A DNA stretch of 64,000 nucleotides from Sphingobacterium endophyticum (lineage in GTDB: Bacteria; Bacteroidota; Bacteroidia; Sphingobacteriales; Sphingobacteriaceae). Below are positions 1-9,681 of the stretch, one piece after another (positions within the stretch are counted from its first letter, which is position 1; each line of letters begins with the position of its first letter). The stretch lies in contig NZ_SMMI01000007.1 in NCBI RefSeq assembly GCF_009733535.1, positions 167,513 through 231,512 on the forward strand. The letters run 5' to 3'. Position numbers and translations under genes: made by a program. Below the pieces are notes generated by a model that had not been told where the DNA came from, did not search any database, and was given only the letters and a program-made list of their open reading frames with translations.

Positions 1-1
1 G

Positions 2-262
2 AATCAGGAATGGACCACTAAAAAGGATCCTTTTACAGGTGATGCGGTCAATGCCTATAATGATGGGCCATTAACCGACGGAGGGCAGATGGGGCCATTT
101 TATGAAATTGAGAGTGTTTCTCCAGCGGCCTTCTTGAAGCCTACAGAGAAATTAGAGCATTCCCATCAAGTTTACCATTTCATTGGAGATAAAGAACAGG
201 TATCCTTGTTGTTAAATAAGTTATTTAACATAACAGTTCAAGATATTCAATCCGCATTTTAA
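2..262 (+). CDS. DUF6786 family protein, C-terminal fragment
   Basis: The gene enters from the left edge, so only about 86 C-terminal residues are visible, ending in a TAA stop 11 bp before fucI. The segment contains [13 protein letters not shown] and ESVSPA followed by a His-x-His pair. This is the layout I associate with DUF6786 proteins, galactose-mutarotase-like beta-sandwich proteins common in Bacteroidota sugar loci. Its role is not established; a sugar-binding or epimerase-like role is inferred from the fold family and the operon position. It is probably co-transcribed with fucI. The family call rests on recalled motif resemblance over a short fragment. Confidence 0.6.
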   Translation, partial: NQEWTTKKDPFTGDAVNAYNDGPLTDGGQMGPFYEIESVSPAAFLKPTEKLEHSHQVYHFIGDKEQVSLLLNKLFNITVQDIQSAF

Positions 263-273
263 AACCTATCAAC

Positions 274-2037
274 ATGAGCAAATATCCAAAAATCGGTATT
301 AGACCCATCATTGATGGCCGCTGGGGCGGCATCAGGGAATCATTGGAAGACACGACCATGAATATGGCAAGGGCAGTTGCCAGATTATATGAATCAGAAC
401 TAAAGTATCCAGATGGAAGTTCTGTTCAATGTGTAATAGCTGACAGTTGTATTGGAGGGGTTGTAGAAGCGGCAGATTGCCAAGAGAAATTTGATTTGGA
501 AAATGTTGGTGTTTCGTTATCGGTGACACCATGCTGGTGTTATGGTTCTGAAACAATGGATATGGATACTAAAAGACCAAAAGCTATTTGGGGATTTAAT
601 GGTACTGAAAGGCCAGGAGCTGTTTATTTAGCTGCAACAGTTGCGGCACATAATCAAAAGGGTCTGCCTGTCTTTAGTATATATGGGCATGATGTTCAAG
701 ATATGGGCGATCCACAAGTACCAAATGATGTAAAGGATAAGTTGCTGTCCTTTGGGAGAGCAGGCTTGGCTGTGTCGATCCTTCATGGAAAGAGTTATTT
801 GGCAATAGGTTCAGTATCTATGGGGATTGTAGGTTCCATAGTGAATGCTGAGTTTTTCCAGGAATATTTGGGTATGCGAAATGAATATGTTGATTCATCA
901 GAAGTACTTCGAAGAATTCAGTTAGGGATTTTTGATGAAGAAGAGTTTCAGAGGGCATTAAAATGGACGAAAAAATATTGTAAAGAAGGGGCAGATTATA
1001 ATCAGGAGCATAAGATCAAGAGTAGAAAAGAGAAGGATGAAGACTGGGAGTTCGTTGTAAAGATGACGATTATTATTCGGGATCTTATGGTTGGAAATCC
1101 GAAATTAAAAGAGATGGGGTTTGCAGAAGAAGCTATGGGGCATCATGCCTTTATTTCTGGATTTCAGGGGCAAAGACAGTGGACGGATTTTTTACCGAAT
1201 GGTGATTTTTCAGAGGCTATTTTAAATTCATCCTTTGATTGGAATGGTATACGAAAACCCTACATGGTAGCGACTGAAAACGACTCCTTAAATGGTATTT
1301 CCATGGCCTTCAATTATCTTTTGACCAATACTGCGCAGATTTTTGCTGATGTGAGGACATATTGGTCAGCAGAAGCGGTAAAAAGGGTAAGTGGGTGGAA
1401 ACCGACAGGTGAGGCAAAGAATGGCTTTATTCATTTAATTAATTCAGGTTCGGCGACATTGGATGGCACAGGGCAGCAATCGGATCAAGGGAAGCCGGTT
1501 ATGAAGCCATTTTGGGAGATAACAAAAAAAGAATCGGAGGCTTGTCTGAAAGCTACGACCTGGTATCCGGCTAATAGGGATTACTTCAGAGGAGGGGGCT
1601 ATTCATCAAACTTTTTAACAAAGGGAGGGATGGCCGTTACGATGTGTCGTATTAATTTGATAAAAGGTTTAGGTCCGGTCCTTCAAATTGCTGAAGGTTA
1701 TACAGTTGATATTCCTGAGAAAGTTCATAAGGTATTAGATGATCGGACTGATAAAACATGGCCTACTACATGGTTTGTTCCGGTTTTAACAGGTGAGGGG
1801 GCATTCAAGGATGTCTATTCTGTAATGTCAAATTGGGGTTCAAACCATGGTGCTATTAGCTATGGACATATAGGCCACGACCTGATTACCATGGCATCCA
1901 TGCTGCGTATTCCAGTTTGTATGCATAATGTATCCAGTGATCGAGTATTCAGACCGGCCACTTGGGCAGCATTTGGGATGAATCCTGAAGGATCGGATTA
2001 CAGAGCATGTGAAGTTTTCGGACCACTTTATAAGTAA
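274..2037 (+). CDS. fucI: L-fucose isomerase
   Basis: Interconverts L-fucose and L-fuculose, and in characterised members also D-arabinose and D-ribulose, in the cytoplasm with Mn2+. The 587-residue product aligns collinearly with E. coli FucI (591 aa) through blocks such as [32 protein letters not shown] and [14 protein letters not shown]. The three catalytic/metal residues of E. coli FucI (E337, D361, H528) correspond to E335, D359 and H525 here, so the enzyme should be active. It starts 11 bp after the DUF6786 stop and 4 bp separate its stop from fucP, so it is the head of a tight operon visible in this window. Regulation is probably by the LacI protein encoded four genes downstream. Confidence 0.97.
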   Translation: MSKYPKIGIRPIIDGRWGGIRESLEDTTMNMARAVARLYESELKYPDGSSVQCVIADSCIGGVVEAADCQEKFDLENVGVSLSVTPCWCYGSETMDMDTKRPKAIWGFNGTERPGAVYLAATVAAHNQKGLPVFSIYGHDVQDMGDPQVPNDVKDKLLSFGRAGLAVSILHGKSYLAIGSVSMGIVGSIVNAEFFQEYLGMRNEYVDSSEVLRRIQLGIFDEEEFQRALKWTKKYCKEGADYNQEHKIKSRKEKDEDWEFVVKMTIIIRDLMVGNPKLKEMGFAEEAMGHHAFISGFQGQRQWTDFLPNGDFSEAILNSSFDWNGIRKPYMVATENDSLNGISMAFNYLLTNTAQIFADVRTYWSAEAVKRVSGWKPTGEAKNGFIHLINSGSATLDGTGQQSDQGKPVMKPFWEITKKESEACLKATTWYPANRDYFRGGGYSSNFLTKGGMAVTMCRINLIKGLGPVLQIAEGYTVDIPEKVHKVLDDRTDKTWPTTWFVPVLTGEGAFKDVYSVMSNWGSNHGAISYGHIGHDLITMASMLRIPVCMHNVSSDRVFRPATWAAFGMNPEGSDYRACEVFGPLYK

Positions 2038-2041
2038 GCTT

Positions 2042-3376
2042 ATGGACACAAAGAAGAAATCGCTTTTTCGCGACGATGAAGGAAATTATCTATTAGTTCC
2101 ATTCTTATTTATCTGTAGCCTGTTTTTACTATGGGGTTTTGCACATGGCTTTTTGGATGTGCTCGATAAGCATTTTCAAGATCTGTTGCATGTATCCAAA
2201 GCACAATCCGGATTTGTTCAGTTTTCACTTTATATTGGATATTTGGCGATGGCCATTCCTGCCGGCCTATTTATTAAAAAACATGGCTATCAGAAAGGCA
2301 TTGTTTTAGGGTTGACCTTATTTGCAGCAGGAGCATTTATGTTCTATCCGGCGGCAAAATTGGCTTCATTCATTCCTTTCTTAACAGCCCTCTTTGTTAT
2401 TGCCTGTGGTTTAGCTTTTCTAGAAACCGCTGCAAACCCATACTCCATTGTACTAGGTTCAAAAGAGGGAGCTGCAAGAAGAATTAATATTTCGCAATCA
2501 TTTAATGGATTGGGATGGATATTAGGACCTTTGATTGGTGGATTAATGATTTTCGGGACACAAGCCGAAGGTGAGCATGATAAATTTGATTCATTGGTAA
2601 AGCCATACATTGGAATTGGGTGTGTGGTTATATTGGTAATCATAGTTTTTTTAATCATAAAGCTTCCAGAAATTAAGGAAAAAAAAGAAGCTGGAGAGAA
2701 TGATGAGAATCCACCAATGCGTAATTTGTTAAAACATCCTGTATTTATTTTTGCGGTAATTGCACAATTTCTATATGTGGCCGCTCAGACAGGAACAAAT
2801 TCCTTTTTTATAAACTATGTAATTGACGCTATTCATGACTTAAAGACTCCAATTTCCAACATCATGAGTAATTTGGGGACGTTCGGGGAGTTTTTTATGC
2901 CTAAAAATGACGAACAAGCTGCTTCACTTATTTTAGCAATTGGAGGTATGGGGGCATTTTGGATCGGTCGATTGACGGGTTCATACCTCATGAAATTTAT
3001 TGCTCCGCATAAACTTTTAGGTTTTTATGCTATCATGAATGTTATATTAAACATTTTGGTTTTCATGAATTTGGGCTGGATATCTGTCTTCGCTTTGTTT
3101 TTCTCGTATTTCTTTATGTCGATTATGTTTCCTACCATTTTTGCACTGGGAATTAACAATCTTGGTACATTGACTAAAAAGGGATCTTCCTTTTTAGTCA
3201 TGGCTGTTGCAGGAGGAGCATTTTGCCCTCCATTGATGGGGTTAATTGCAGACCATAGTTCAATGGCAACTGGATTTATAATCCCTGTTCTTTGTTATGT
3301 TGTCATTGCTGTATTTGCTATATGGGGAGTTGGAAAAGTTGAGGGGAATCTCGATATGTCAAATCCTGTACACTAA
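2042..3376 (+). CDS. fucP: FucP-type L-fucose:H+ symporter (MFS)
   Basis: Inner-membrane major facilitator of the FHS/FucP family, importing L-fucose or a related sugar with protons. The ATG at 2042 gives 444 residues and is preferred over an in-frame ATG at 2009 that lies inside fucI. About 12 hydrophobic segments are visible. The ETAANP block near residue 130 contains the counterpart of E. coli FucP Glu135, and an LDVLDKHF segment in helix 1 supplies an acidic residue where FucP has Asp46. The position between fucI and a sugar kinase supports fucose as substrate. The FucP family also contains glucose/galactose porters, so the exact sugar is inferred. Confidence 0.88.
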   Translation: MDTKKKSLFRDDEGNYLLVPFLFICSLFLLWGFAHGFLDVLDKHFQDLLHVSKAQSGFVQFSLYIGYLAMAIPAGLFIKKHGYQKGIVLGLTLFAAGAFMFYPAAKLASFIPFLTALFVIACGLAFLETAANPYSIVLGSKEGAARRINISQSFNGLGWILGPLIGGLMIFGTQAEGEHDKFDSLVKPYIGIGCVVILVIIVFLIIKLPEIKEKKEAGENDENPPMRNLLKHPVFIFAVIAQFLYVAAQTGTNSFFINYVIDAIHDLKTPISNIMSNLGTFGEFFMPKNDEQAASLILAIGGMGAFWIGRLTGSYLMKFIAPHKLLGFYAIMNVILNILVFMNLGWISVFALFFSYFFMSIMFPTIFALGINNLGTLTKKGSSFLVMAVAGGAFCPPLMGLIADHSSMATGFIIPVLCYVVIAVFAIWGVGKVEGNLDMSNPVH

Positions 3377-3389
3377 AAAATAAGAATTC

Positions 3390-5054
3390 ATGGAACAAGA
3401 GTATGTAATAGGCGTAGATTTTGGGACAGATTCTGCTAGGGCGATTATAGTTGACACGAAAAATGGGGACTTAATTAGTTCTGCAGTATCTTATTTCAAG
3501 CGCTGGAAGGAAGGTAAATATTGTAATCCGAAACAAAATATATTCCGACAGCATCCATTAGATTATATAGAAAGTCTAGAGGATTGTTTAAAGGAGAGTT
3601 TAAAGAATATTAGTGAAGAAAAAAGATTAAGAGTTCGAGCAATATCCATTGATTCTACGGGTTCAACGCCAGTAGCTATTGATAAAAAGGGTAGACCATT
3701 AGCTCTAACAGCTCGTTTTTCAGAAAATCCAAATGCGATGTTTTTCCTATGGAAAGACCATAGTTCAGTGAAGGAGGTAGAGGAAATTAATGAGAAAGCA
3801 TTGGATTTTGAGATTAACTATCTCAGTTATTGCGGGGGAGCCTATTCGTCAGAATGGTTTTGGTCAAAGTTGCTTTATTTGGTGAGGAATGATCATGAAG
3901 TTTTTCAAGAATCATATTCTTGGATTGAGCAGAGCGATTGGTTACCTTATTTATTGACAGGTATGGAAGATGCGGACCAAATTAAACGCAACGTTTGTGC
4001 CGCTGGTCACAAAGCGTTATGGTCGCAAGAATTAGGCGGCTATCCGCCTTCTGAATTCTTTATGCATTTAGATCCAAAATTGGATCGAATTTATCAGACT
4101 ATATCGAAGGAGGTCTATACTGCAGACCAAATTGTAGGACAGTTAAGCAAGGAATGGAGAGAGGTATTAGGACTTCCTCAGGAGGTGTTAATTGGAGTTG
4201 GAGCTATTGATGCGCATGTAGGAGCAATAGGCGCTCAAATTCAACCTGGTTATATGTGTAAAGTTATGGGTACCTCCACTTGTGATATGATGGTGATCGA
4301 TAGAAAAATGCTTGGCGATAAATTGATTCAAGGAATTTGTGGACAGGTTCAAGGGTCTATTGTTCCCGAATTCATTGGTTTGGAGGCTGGACAATCTGCT
4401 TTTGGAGATGTCTATAATTGGTTGAAGAACTTGCTGTTGTGGCCAATTGGGAATAACATGAAAGGTATTGCATCATCGGGTAGTCAGGCCGTTCTTGAAC
4501 TAAAAGAAGAGCTTGAGCAAAATTTACTTTCAAATCTTTCCGAATTGGCGAAGCAACAGCCTGTAGGAATTGATTCCGAACTAGCATTGGATTGGTTTAA
4601 CGGAAGACGAACTCCAAATGTAGATCCAATAGTAACAGCAGGCTTGATTAATTTAAAACTTGCCACAGGACCAGTTCAAATCTTTCAAGCCTTGGTAGAG
4701 GCTACCTGCTTTGGGTCTAGAGCAATTGTGGAACATGTTGAAGCACAGGGAGTGGTTATTGAAGGGGTAATTGGTATCGGTGGGATTGCTAAAAAATCGG
4801 ATTACGTAATGCAGACTTTAGCTGATATTCTGCAAAGGCCTATTAAAGTGCATCGATCAGAAGAAACATGTGCGATGGGAGCGAGTATGCTTGCTGCAAC
4901 TGCGTCAGGGATTTATGATAACCTCGAGGAAGCCATGGATAAAATGGGGTCAGGTTTTGAAAAGATGTATTCCCCTTGTTTAGAAAAAAAAGAACTATAT
5001 GACTTGCGCTTTAAAAAATATCAAGATTTAGGGAGTGCTATTGCAAAGATTTAA
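3390..5054 (+). CDS. AraB-like FGGY ribulokinase/fuculokinase
   Basis: ATP-dependent ketose kinase of the FGGY family. At 554 residues it matches the length and block order of E. coli AraB (566 aa). Shared blocks include DFGTDSARA at the N-terminus, SIDSTGSTP, FSENPNAMF with LWKDH, SSEWFW, CAAGHK, the MGTSTCD glycine loop, GFIGLEAGQSAFGD-like and LDWFNGRRTP. These blocks point to L-ribulokinase rather than to the RhaB/FucK branch. In this operon the expected substrate is L-fuculose, or D-ribulose from FucI acting on D-arabinose, so I leave the symbol blank. No L-fuculose-1-phosphate or ribulose-5-phosphate processing enzyme is visible next to it. It lies 13 bp after fucP and 7 bp before the next gene. 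Confidence 0.88.
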   Translation: MEQEYVIGVDFGTDSARAIIVDTKNGDLISSAVSYFKRWKEGKYCNPKQNIFRQHPLDYIESLEDCLKESLKNISEEKRLRVRAISIDSTGSTPVAIDKKGRPLALTARFSENPNAMFFLWKDHSSVKEVEEINEKALDFEINYLSYCGGAYSSEWFWSKLLYLVRNDHEVFQESYSWIEQSDWLPYLLTGMEDADQIKRNVCAAGHKALWSQELGGYPPSEFFMHLDPKLDRIYQTISKEVYTADQIVGQLSKEWREVLGLPQEVLIGVGAIDAHVGAIGAQIQPGYMCKVMGTSTCDMMVIDRKMLGDKLIQGICGQVQGSIVPEFIGLEAGQSAFGDVYNWLKNLLLWPIGNNMKGIASSGSQAVLELKEELEQNLLSNLSELAKQQPVGIDSELALDWFNGRRTPNVDPIVTAGLINLKLATGPVQIFQALVEATCFGSRAIVEHVEAQGVVIEGVIGIGGIAKKSDYVMQTLADILQRPIKVHRSEETCAMGASMLAATASGIYDNLEEAMDKMGSGFEKMYSPCLEKKELYDLRFKKYQDLGSAIAKI

Positions 5055-5061
5055 TTTAAAA

Positions 5062-7140
5062 ATGAGCTGTTTAAGTAAAAGTATCATGTTGGGAATATGG
5101 ATTGGGATGCTCTTGTGGTCCTTCCAATTACTTGGGCAAAAACTGCCAACAAGTTTAGATCCCTTTATATCCAGCATTGACTTCAGCTCAATAGAAGGGA
5201 AAAAACCAACCATTGAAATCCAAAAAATGGATTCAAATCTGTATAGGTTTGAGGTAATTTGGAATATTAAGAAGGACTTGCCATTAAAAAATTTAAGTTT
5301 AAATATATTTCCAGATTTCAAGCCAATTTATCATTGGGCACCACATTTAACACCTACAGAAAATCATATTATTGCGCAGCATGTTTTTCGGTCACCTGCG
5401 TTGATAGTGAGTAATTCGGAATATTATTTAGGAATTGTCCCGGATCTGACACTTTTAGAAACGAAGCCGGCAATACCTTGGTATCTGGATTTAGATGCTG
5501 TCAATAACAAATTGACATTGGGATTTTCAAAGTCTAAGATTACTGAACATGTCCTTTATGAAAAAGAAGATATAACATCATTTTCGAAAGGTATTTATCG
5601 ATTAGCCTTTTATGTAATGATATCAAGGGCAGAAGAAGATTTTGAAAATCCATTTGCTCGCATAAACAGTTTTATGTGGAAAAATTGGGGATCTAAATTG
5701 TTTGAAAAAGGAGAGCCAATCAGGAACAATAACTTAGAACCCTATATAGAAAACACTTATGCTTGGGCTTTTAAATATTGGCGCGGTGCTGTATGGCAAC
5801 AGTTCGAGATCAATGGAATAGAAGTGGGAGCTCCTACATTTATTGTGAATGTCACTCAAAGTCCAAACTATCCTAATGAGGTCAATGAAAGAGAGTTTCG
5901 ATCAATTTGGAACCAAGCATGGTTTAACTCTTTTAGGTCAGCATCTGGGTTGTATCGATATGCTAGGCGAAAAAATATAGATTCCCTCAAACGTTATGCT
6001 GAAACGACAAAGGAATTGGCCTTATCTTTTCCACAAAAAAATGGATTCTTCCCCGGATTGATTGCGACTGAAATGGTAGATGTAGAAGTTGCTGGCAAGA
6101 AATATAGACGATCCGCAGGTTGGGAGACAAAGTATTTTGGCAATTCCAACCGTAATCCATTTACTTGGGATGCTAAGCATGCACCATATCATGTCTTGGA
6201 CATGAGTTATACGGTTCTACTGATGCTGGATTGGTATACTGAACTGGAACAGGATCAGCGGTTGTTAGATTACGCGAAGAATTATGCAGATGCCTTAGTA
6301 AAGGTACAGCGTGAGGATGGATATTTTCCAGCATGGTTGGATCTGAACACACAAACAGATATGGAGGTTTTGAGCAAATCTCCCGAATCAGCACTTTCAG
6401 TAACCTTTTTATTAAGGCTATTTCAAATTACAAAAAAAGCACAATATAAAATTGCGGCTCTCAAAGCATTACAGATAATCGAAAAAGAAATCATACCTGC
6501 AGGAAAATGGGAGGATTTTGAAACTTATTGGTCTTGTAGTCGCTTTGGTCATGATTCGCTAGTAGACCAAAAGGTTAAACGCAATAATATGTATAAGCAG
6601 AACACTTTGAGTATTTTCTATACTGCTCAAGCAGAGATGGAGGCATTCAAATTGACAGGAGATAGACATCATCTAAAAGTTGGTCAAAGGGTTTTAGACG
6701 AATTATTGATGTGGCAATCAGTGTGGCAACCATTATTTATTTATATCCATGCTTTAGGAGGTTTTGGGGTTATGAATGGCGATGCAGAATGGAATGATTC
6801 TAGGCAAAGCCTATTTGCTGAATTAATTATGGAATATGGGTTGAAGCTTGATCGTAAGGATTACCTTGAAAGAGGCATTGCAGCATTAGAAGCATCATTT
6901 GTGATGATGTATACTCCCGAAAATAAAGAGACAAAGGAGCAATGGCAACAGCGCTGGCCGTTTTTAGGAGTTGAAGATTACGGATTTATGATGGAAAACT
7001 ATGGTCACGATGGTTTTACGGATTCGAATGGGATTGGGATCGGAGAGTTCAGCATTTATGATTGGGGTAGCGGGGCTGCGGCAGAAGCTTATAATCGAAT
7101 AATTGATCATTGGGGAGAAAGTGTGCTTATTAAGAGGTAA
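5062..7140 (+). CDS. Secreted helical-barrel protein, putative glycosidase
   Basis: Unassigned exported protein of about 692 residues. I choose the ATG at 5062; an in-frame GTG at 5035 would overlap the kinase gene. The N-terminus is a signal peptide (hydrophobic core LGIWIGMLLWSF) without a lipobox Cys. An all-beta-looking N-terminal part of roughly 200 residues is followed by a Trp/Tyr-rich helical part. The latter repeats short helix pairs with motifs such as YAKNYADALVKVQ, DGYFPAW and YGHDGFTDSNG, typical of (alpha/alpha)6-barrel glycosidases and lyases. I do not recognise a numbered GH family. Its place between a sugar kinase and a LacI regulator suggests it processes fucose- or arabinose-bearing oligosaccharides in the periplasm; this is inference. 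Confidence 0.6.
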   Translation: MSCLSKSIMLGIWIGMLLWSFQLLGQKLPTSLDPFISSIDFSSIEGKKPTIEIQKMDSNLYRFEVIWNIKKDLPLKNLSLNIFPDFKPIYHWAPHLTPTENHIIAQHVFRSPALIVSNSEYYLGIVPDLTLLETKPAIPWYLDLDAVNNKLTLGFSKSKITEHVLYEKEDITSFSKGIYRLAFYVMISRAEEDFENPFARINSFMWKNWGSKLFEKGEPIRNNNLEPYIENTYAWAFKYWRGAVWQQFEINGIEVGAPTFIVNVTQSPNYPNEVNEREFRSIWNQAWFNSFRSASGLYRYARRKNIDSLKRYAETTKELALSFPQKNGFFPGLIATEMVDVEVAGKKYRRSAGWETKYFGNSNRNPFTWDAKHAPYHVLDMSYTVLLMLDWYTELEQDQRLLDYAKNYADALVKVQREDGYFPAWLDLNTQTDMEVLSKSPESALSVTFLLRLFQITKKAQYKIAALKALQIIEKEIIPAGKWEDFETYWSCSRFGHDSLVDQKVKRNNMYKQNTLSIFYTAQAEMEAFKLTGDRHHLKVGQRVLDELLMWQSVWQPLFIYIHALGGFGVMNGDAEWNDSRQSLFAELIMEYGLKLDRKDYLERGIAALEASFVMMYTPENKETKEQWQQRWPFLGVEDYGFMMENYGHDGFTDSNGIGIGEFSIYDWGSGAAAEAYNRIIDHWGESVLIKR

Positions 7141-7180
7141 TCAGTATAAATTAATAAACTATAAATAATATATTTACAAG

Positions 7181-8176
7181 ATGGTGAAAAAAGTGTCATT
7201 AAAGGATATTGCGCTGAAGATTGGAGTCTCTACGGCATTGGTATCTTACGTATTGAGTGGCAATGAAGAAAAGGGTAGAGTGGGGAAAGAAACCGCAGAA
7301 AAAATAAGACAAGTTGCCAAAGAATTAAATTACCAACCCAACCACATCGCCAAAAGCTTAAAAACTGGGAAGACCAATACAATCGGACTTATAGTTGCCG
7401 ATATTTCCAATCCATTTTTTGCGTCTATAGCAAGAGCTGTTGAGGATGAATCAGGGAAATATGGTTTGACCACCATTATTGGAAGTTCGGATGAGAGTCC
7501 TGAAAAATTAAAAAACCTGGTCGAAGTTTTCATCAAAAGACAGGTAGATGGATTTATCATTTCACCGCCAGACCATTCAGAAGAGACTATAGAGTACATA
7601 ATTTCTTTGGGAATTCCTATATGTTTAATTGATAGACATTTTGACCACGTAAAATCAAGTTATGTAGTTACAGATAATAAAGAATCCATGCAGAAAGCTG
7701 TAAGCCATTTATTAGGAATGGGCTATAAGAATCTTGCTTTTATAGCATATAATAGTACACTGCAACATATGAAAGATCGAGAGCAAGGTTTTTTGGATGC
7801 TACATCAGAAATATATTCCCAAGTTTATAAAATCAATTTCAGCAAACAGCATGATGAGCTAGCCTCAACAATTGAAGTTATTTTAAATGAGCAGAAAGCT
7901 GATGCTATTGTTTTTGCTACCAATACCCTTTCAGTTGCAGGGTTAAAATATTTAACTCAACATAAAGTTAAAATACCTCAAGATCTTAATGTGATGTGTT
8001 TTGATTTTAGCGAGGTATATGATTTCTTCTACCATCCAATAATTCATGTAAAACAACCTATTGAGCAATTGGCAAAAGAAAGTGTTACCATTTTGTTTAA
8101 CCAAATGAAAGAAGAACATCTTCAACAGCTGGTATTAAATTCTGAATTAATAACCAAAACAAGAGTTATGGTCTAA
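7181..8176 (+). CDS. LacI-family transcriptional regulator
   Basis: DNA-binding repressor of 331 residues. Residues 3-50 carry the LacI helix-turn-helix and hinge (SLKDIALKIGVS followed by VSYVLSG, then NYQPNHIAKSLKTGKTNTIGL). Residues 60-331 form the periplasmic-binding-protein-like effector domain, with ISNPFF and a DRHF segment at the usual sugar-binding positions. It is transcribed in the same direction as the fuc operon, 40 bp after the helical-barrel gene, with no clear terminator between, so it may be autoregulated. The natural effector is probably fucose or fuculose-phosphate, inferred from context only. Confidence 0.92.
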   Translation: MVKKVSLKDIALKIGVSTALVSYVLSGNEEKGRVGKETAEKIRQVAKELNYQPNHIAKSLKTGKTNTIGLIVADISNPFFASIARAVEDESGKYGLTTIIGSSDESPEKLKNLVEVFIKRQVDGFIISPPDHSEETIEYIISLGIPICLIDRHFDHVKSSYVVTDNKESMQKAVSHLLGMGYKNLAFIAYNSTLQHMKDREQGFLDATSEIYSQVYKINFSKQHDELASTIEVILNEQKADAIVFATNTLSVAGLKYLTQHKVKIPQDLNVMCFDFSEVYDFFYHPIIHVKQPIEQLAKESVTILFNQMKEEHLQQLVLNSELITKTRVMV

Positions 8177-8428
8177 TTTTTAATTGTATTTCGTATTTAG
8201 GCTGGGAGTATATTTTTTTATTTGATAAGAATTTGATTTTCTGATGTTTAAATTTTCAATTATTAAATATATTTCTTGAAATACTTGGGATGTTTAGTTT
8301 TAAGTATATAATATTTTCAAATTATAGTATGCATTTCCAAAAAATTGATATTTTTGTTTTAACTAAATTATGAATATCATATTCTTCAGTTCGTCTAACC
8401 AACGAAATGGGGAAAAAAATTGGAATGT

Positions 8429-9319
8429 ATGGAAGCGTTAAAGACCATGGAATCGAGATATCCGATTGAATTTACTGTGCCTGCCTTTGGTGCCGGATCA
8501 TTTTATATTCAAGAGGACCTAAGGAATGAATTCTACAGTCACTACCATAGGCACAAAGAAATCCAAATATCCTATATTTTAAAAGGTCGCGGTTCTGTTG
8601 TTATTGGCAACTTGATTCAACCATTCTTTGAAAATGAAATTTATATCCTGAAAGCCAATGATCCCCATATTTTTATTAAGGAGACACCGGATGATGAACA
8701 GATACATGTCGTGCATATATTTGTTGCTTTTGATAAAATGCAAGCATTTTTCAATATGCAGGAGCTACATAGAATCAGGGATATTTTTAAATTATTAGAT
8801 TCAAGTAAGAAGCTCCTCCAAAAATACAGTCTTCCAATCCGATCAATCTTTCAATCCTTATTACGAGAAGACGGCCTGCCGAAATTAATGCGCGTTCTAG
8901 AAATATTCGATTATTTAATAGCGAATGAAAAAGAGATGATTTCTTTATATTCAGGACTACCGGAATCTAATTTCAATGATAAGGTCGGTGTACGGATTAA
9001 TGAGGTATTAAGATATTCCTTAGAAAATTATAATAAGGAAATCAGTATTGATGCGGTTGCAAAGTTAATTCATATGACACCTTCAGCCTTTTGTAAATAC
9101 TTTAAAAAGCATACTATGAAAACGTATGTTACTTTTTTAAATGAAATTAGGATTGAAAAAGCCTGTCAATTATTGATCAATAAATCCACGGAGAATATTT
9201 CAGAAGTTGCTTACCAATGTGGATTTAATACAGTTGTTCATTTCAATAGGGTTTTTAAACATATTTTACATAGCTCTCCGTCAGAATTCTTACATAGACA
9301 TGCTGTTAATTTGGCATAG
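8429..9319 (+). CDS. AraC-family transcriptional regulator
   Basis: 296-residue regulator with an N-terminal cupin-like sensor domain (residues about 10-150, with the FYSHYHRHKEIQ histidine-rich block) and two C-terminal helix-turn-helices (about 195-295, ending in the AraC signature region AYQCGFNTVVHFNRVFK and SPSEFL). The ATG at 8429 is preferred; TTG at 8420 and ATG at 8447 are alternatives, and none has a convincing Shine-Dalgarno, as is usual in Bacteroidota. The gene is separated by 252 bp of A+T-rich DNA from the LacI gene, so it probably has its own promoter. Cupin-AraC proteins usually bind sugars; the ligand cannot be read from the sequence. Confidence 0.9.
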   Translation: MEALKTMESRYPIEFTVPAFGAGSFYIQEDLRNEFYSHYHRHKEIQISYILKGRGSVVIGNLIQPFFENEIYILKANDPHIFIKETPDDEQIHVVHIFVAFDKMQAFFNMQELHRIRDIFKLLDSSKKLLQKYSLPIRSIFQSLLREDGLPKLMRVLEIFDYLIANEKEMISLYSGLPESNFNDKVGVRINEVLRYSLENYNKEISIDAVAKLIHMTPSAFCKYFKKHTMKTYVTFLNEIRIEKACQLLINKSTENISEVAYQCGFNTVVHFNRVFKHILHSSPSEFLHRHAVNLA

Positions 9320-9357
9320 GATTGGAATTAATGACTAGACAAAGTCTAACATTCTGT

Positions 9358-9410
9358 TTATTAGCAACAAAATTTGTTTTTTGGCTTAGAATTTGTTATA
9401 TTATTAGCAA
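9358..9410. repeat. Direct repeat TTATTAGCAA, two copies
   Basis: TTATTAGCAA occurs at 9358-9367 and again at 9401-9410, 43 bp apart start to start. The two copies lie in the short intergenic region before a candidate small peptide gene. This spacing is about four helical turns, compatible with a pair of protein-binding sites. It could equally be chance similarity in A+T-rich DNA. Confidence 0.35.
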
Positions 9411-9433
9411 ACAATAAAAGAAAGGTTAATAAT

Positions 9434-9562
9434 ATGATTAAAAAAGAAAGAACAAAAAGAGAAAAATTAATCCAGAACCCATTTTCATTTTATGTAACGA
9501 ATGTCGGGTTTATTGGAAACCAACCAAGTCCACAAAATAGAAGTGTTAACAAAAAGAGTTAA
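9434..9562 (+). CDS. Small basic peptide gene (42 aa), hypothetical
   Basis: Starting at ATG 9434 the frame encodes a 42-residue peptide beginning MIKKERTKREKLIQ, with a middle part NPFSFYVTNVGFIG and a polar tail rich in Asn, Pro, Gln and Lys. The basic amphipathic N-terminus followed by a more hydrophobic stretch does not look like random A+T-rich translation. I know no family for it. The longer in-frame version from 9374 lacks an ATG and is less likely. The stop codon lies inside a 14-bp perfect palindrome (9554-9567). It could be a leader peptide, a small regulatory protein or a peptide precursor; no processing enzymes adjoin it. Low confidence that it is a gene. Confidence 0.35.
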   Translation: MIKKERTKREKLIQNPFSFYVTNVGFIGNQPSPQNRSVNKKS

Positions 9563-9567
9563 CTCTT
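9554..9567. repeat. 14-bp perfect palindrome
   Basis: AAGAGTTAACTCTT is its own reverse complement and overlaps the stop codon of the small peptide frame. A further GTTAAC lies just upstream at 9544-9549, so a GTTAAC hairpin with an A-rich loop is also possible. It may be an operator or a weak bidirectional transcription signal. Confidence 0.4.
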
Positions 9568-9681
9568 CTTACAAACAAACCAAATTAAAATTAGATGTGC
9601 TTTTTGAGATAAAAGCATTTTGTGTTTCTAATGAGTTCGCTTTCAACTAACTCAATTTTCCCTTCATATTTTAATGCAGTC

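Noticed and set aside
2009..2041. Upstream ATG for fucP at 2009
   Set aside because: It would place the fucP N-terminus inside fucI and add eleven residues absent from the family; ATG 2042 gives the normal start.
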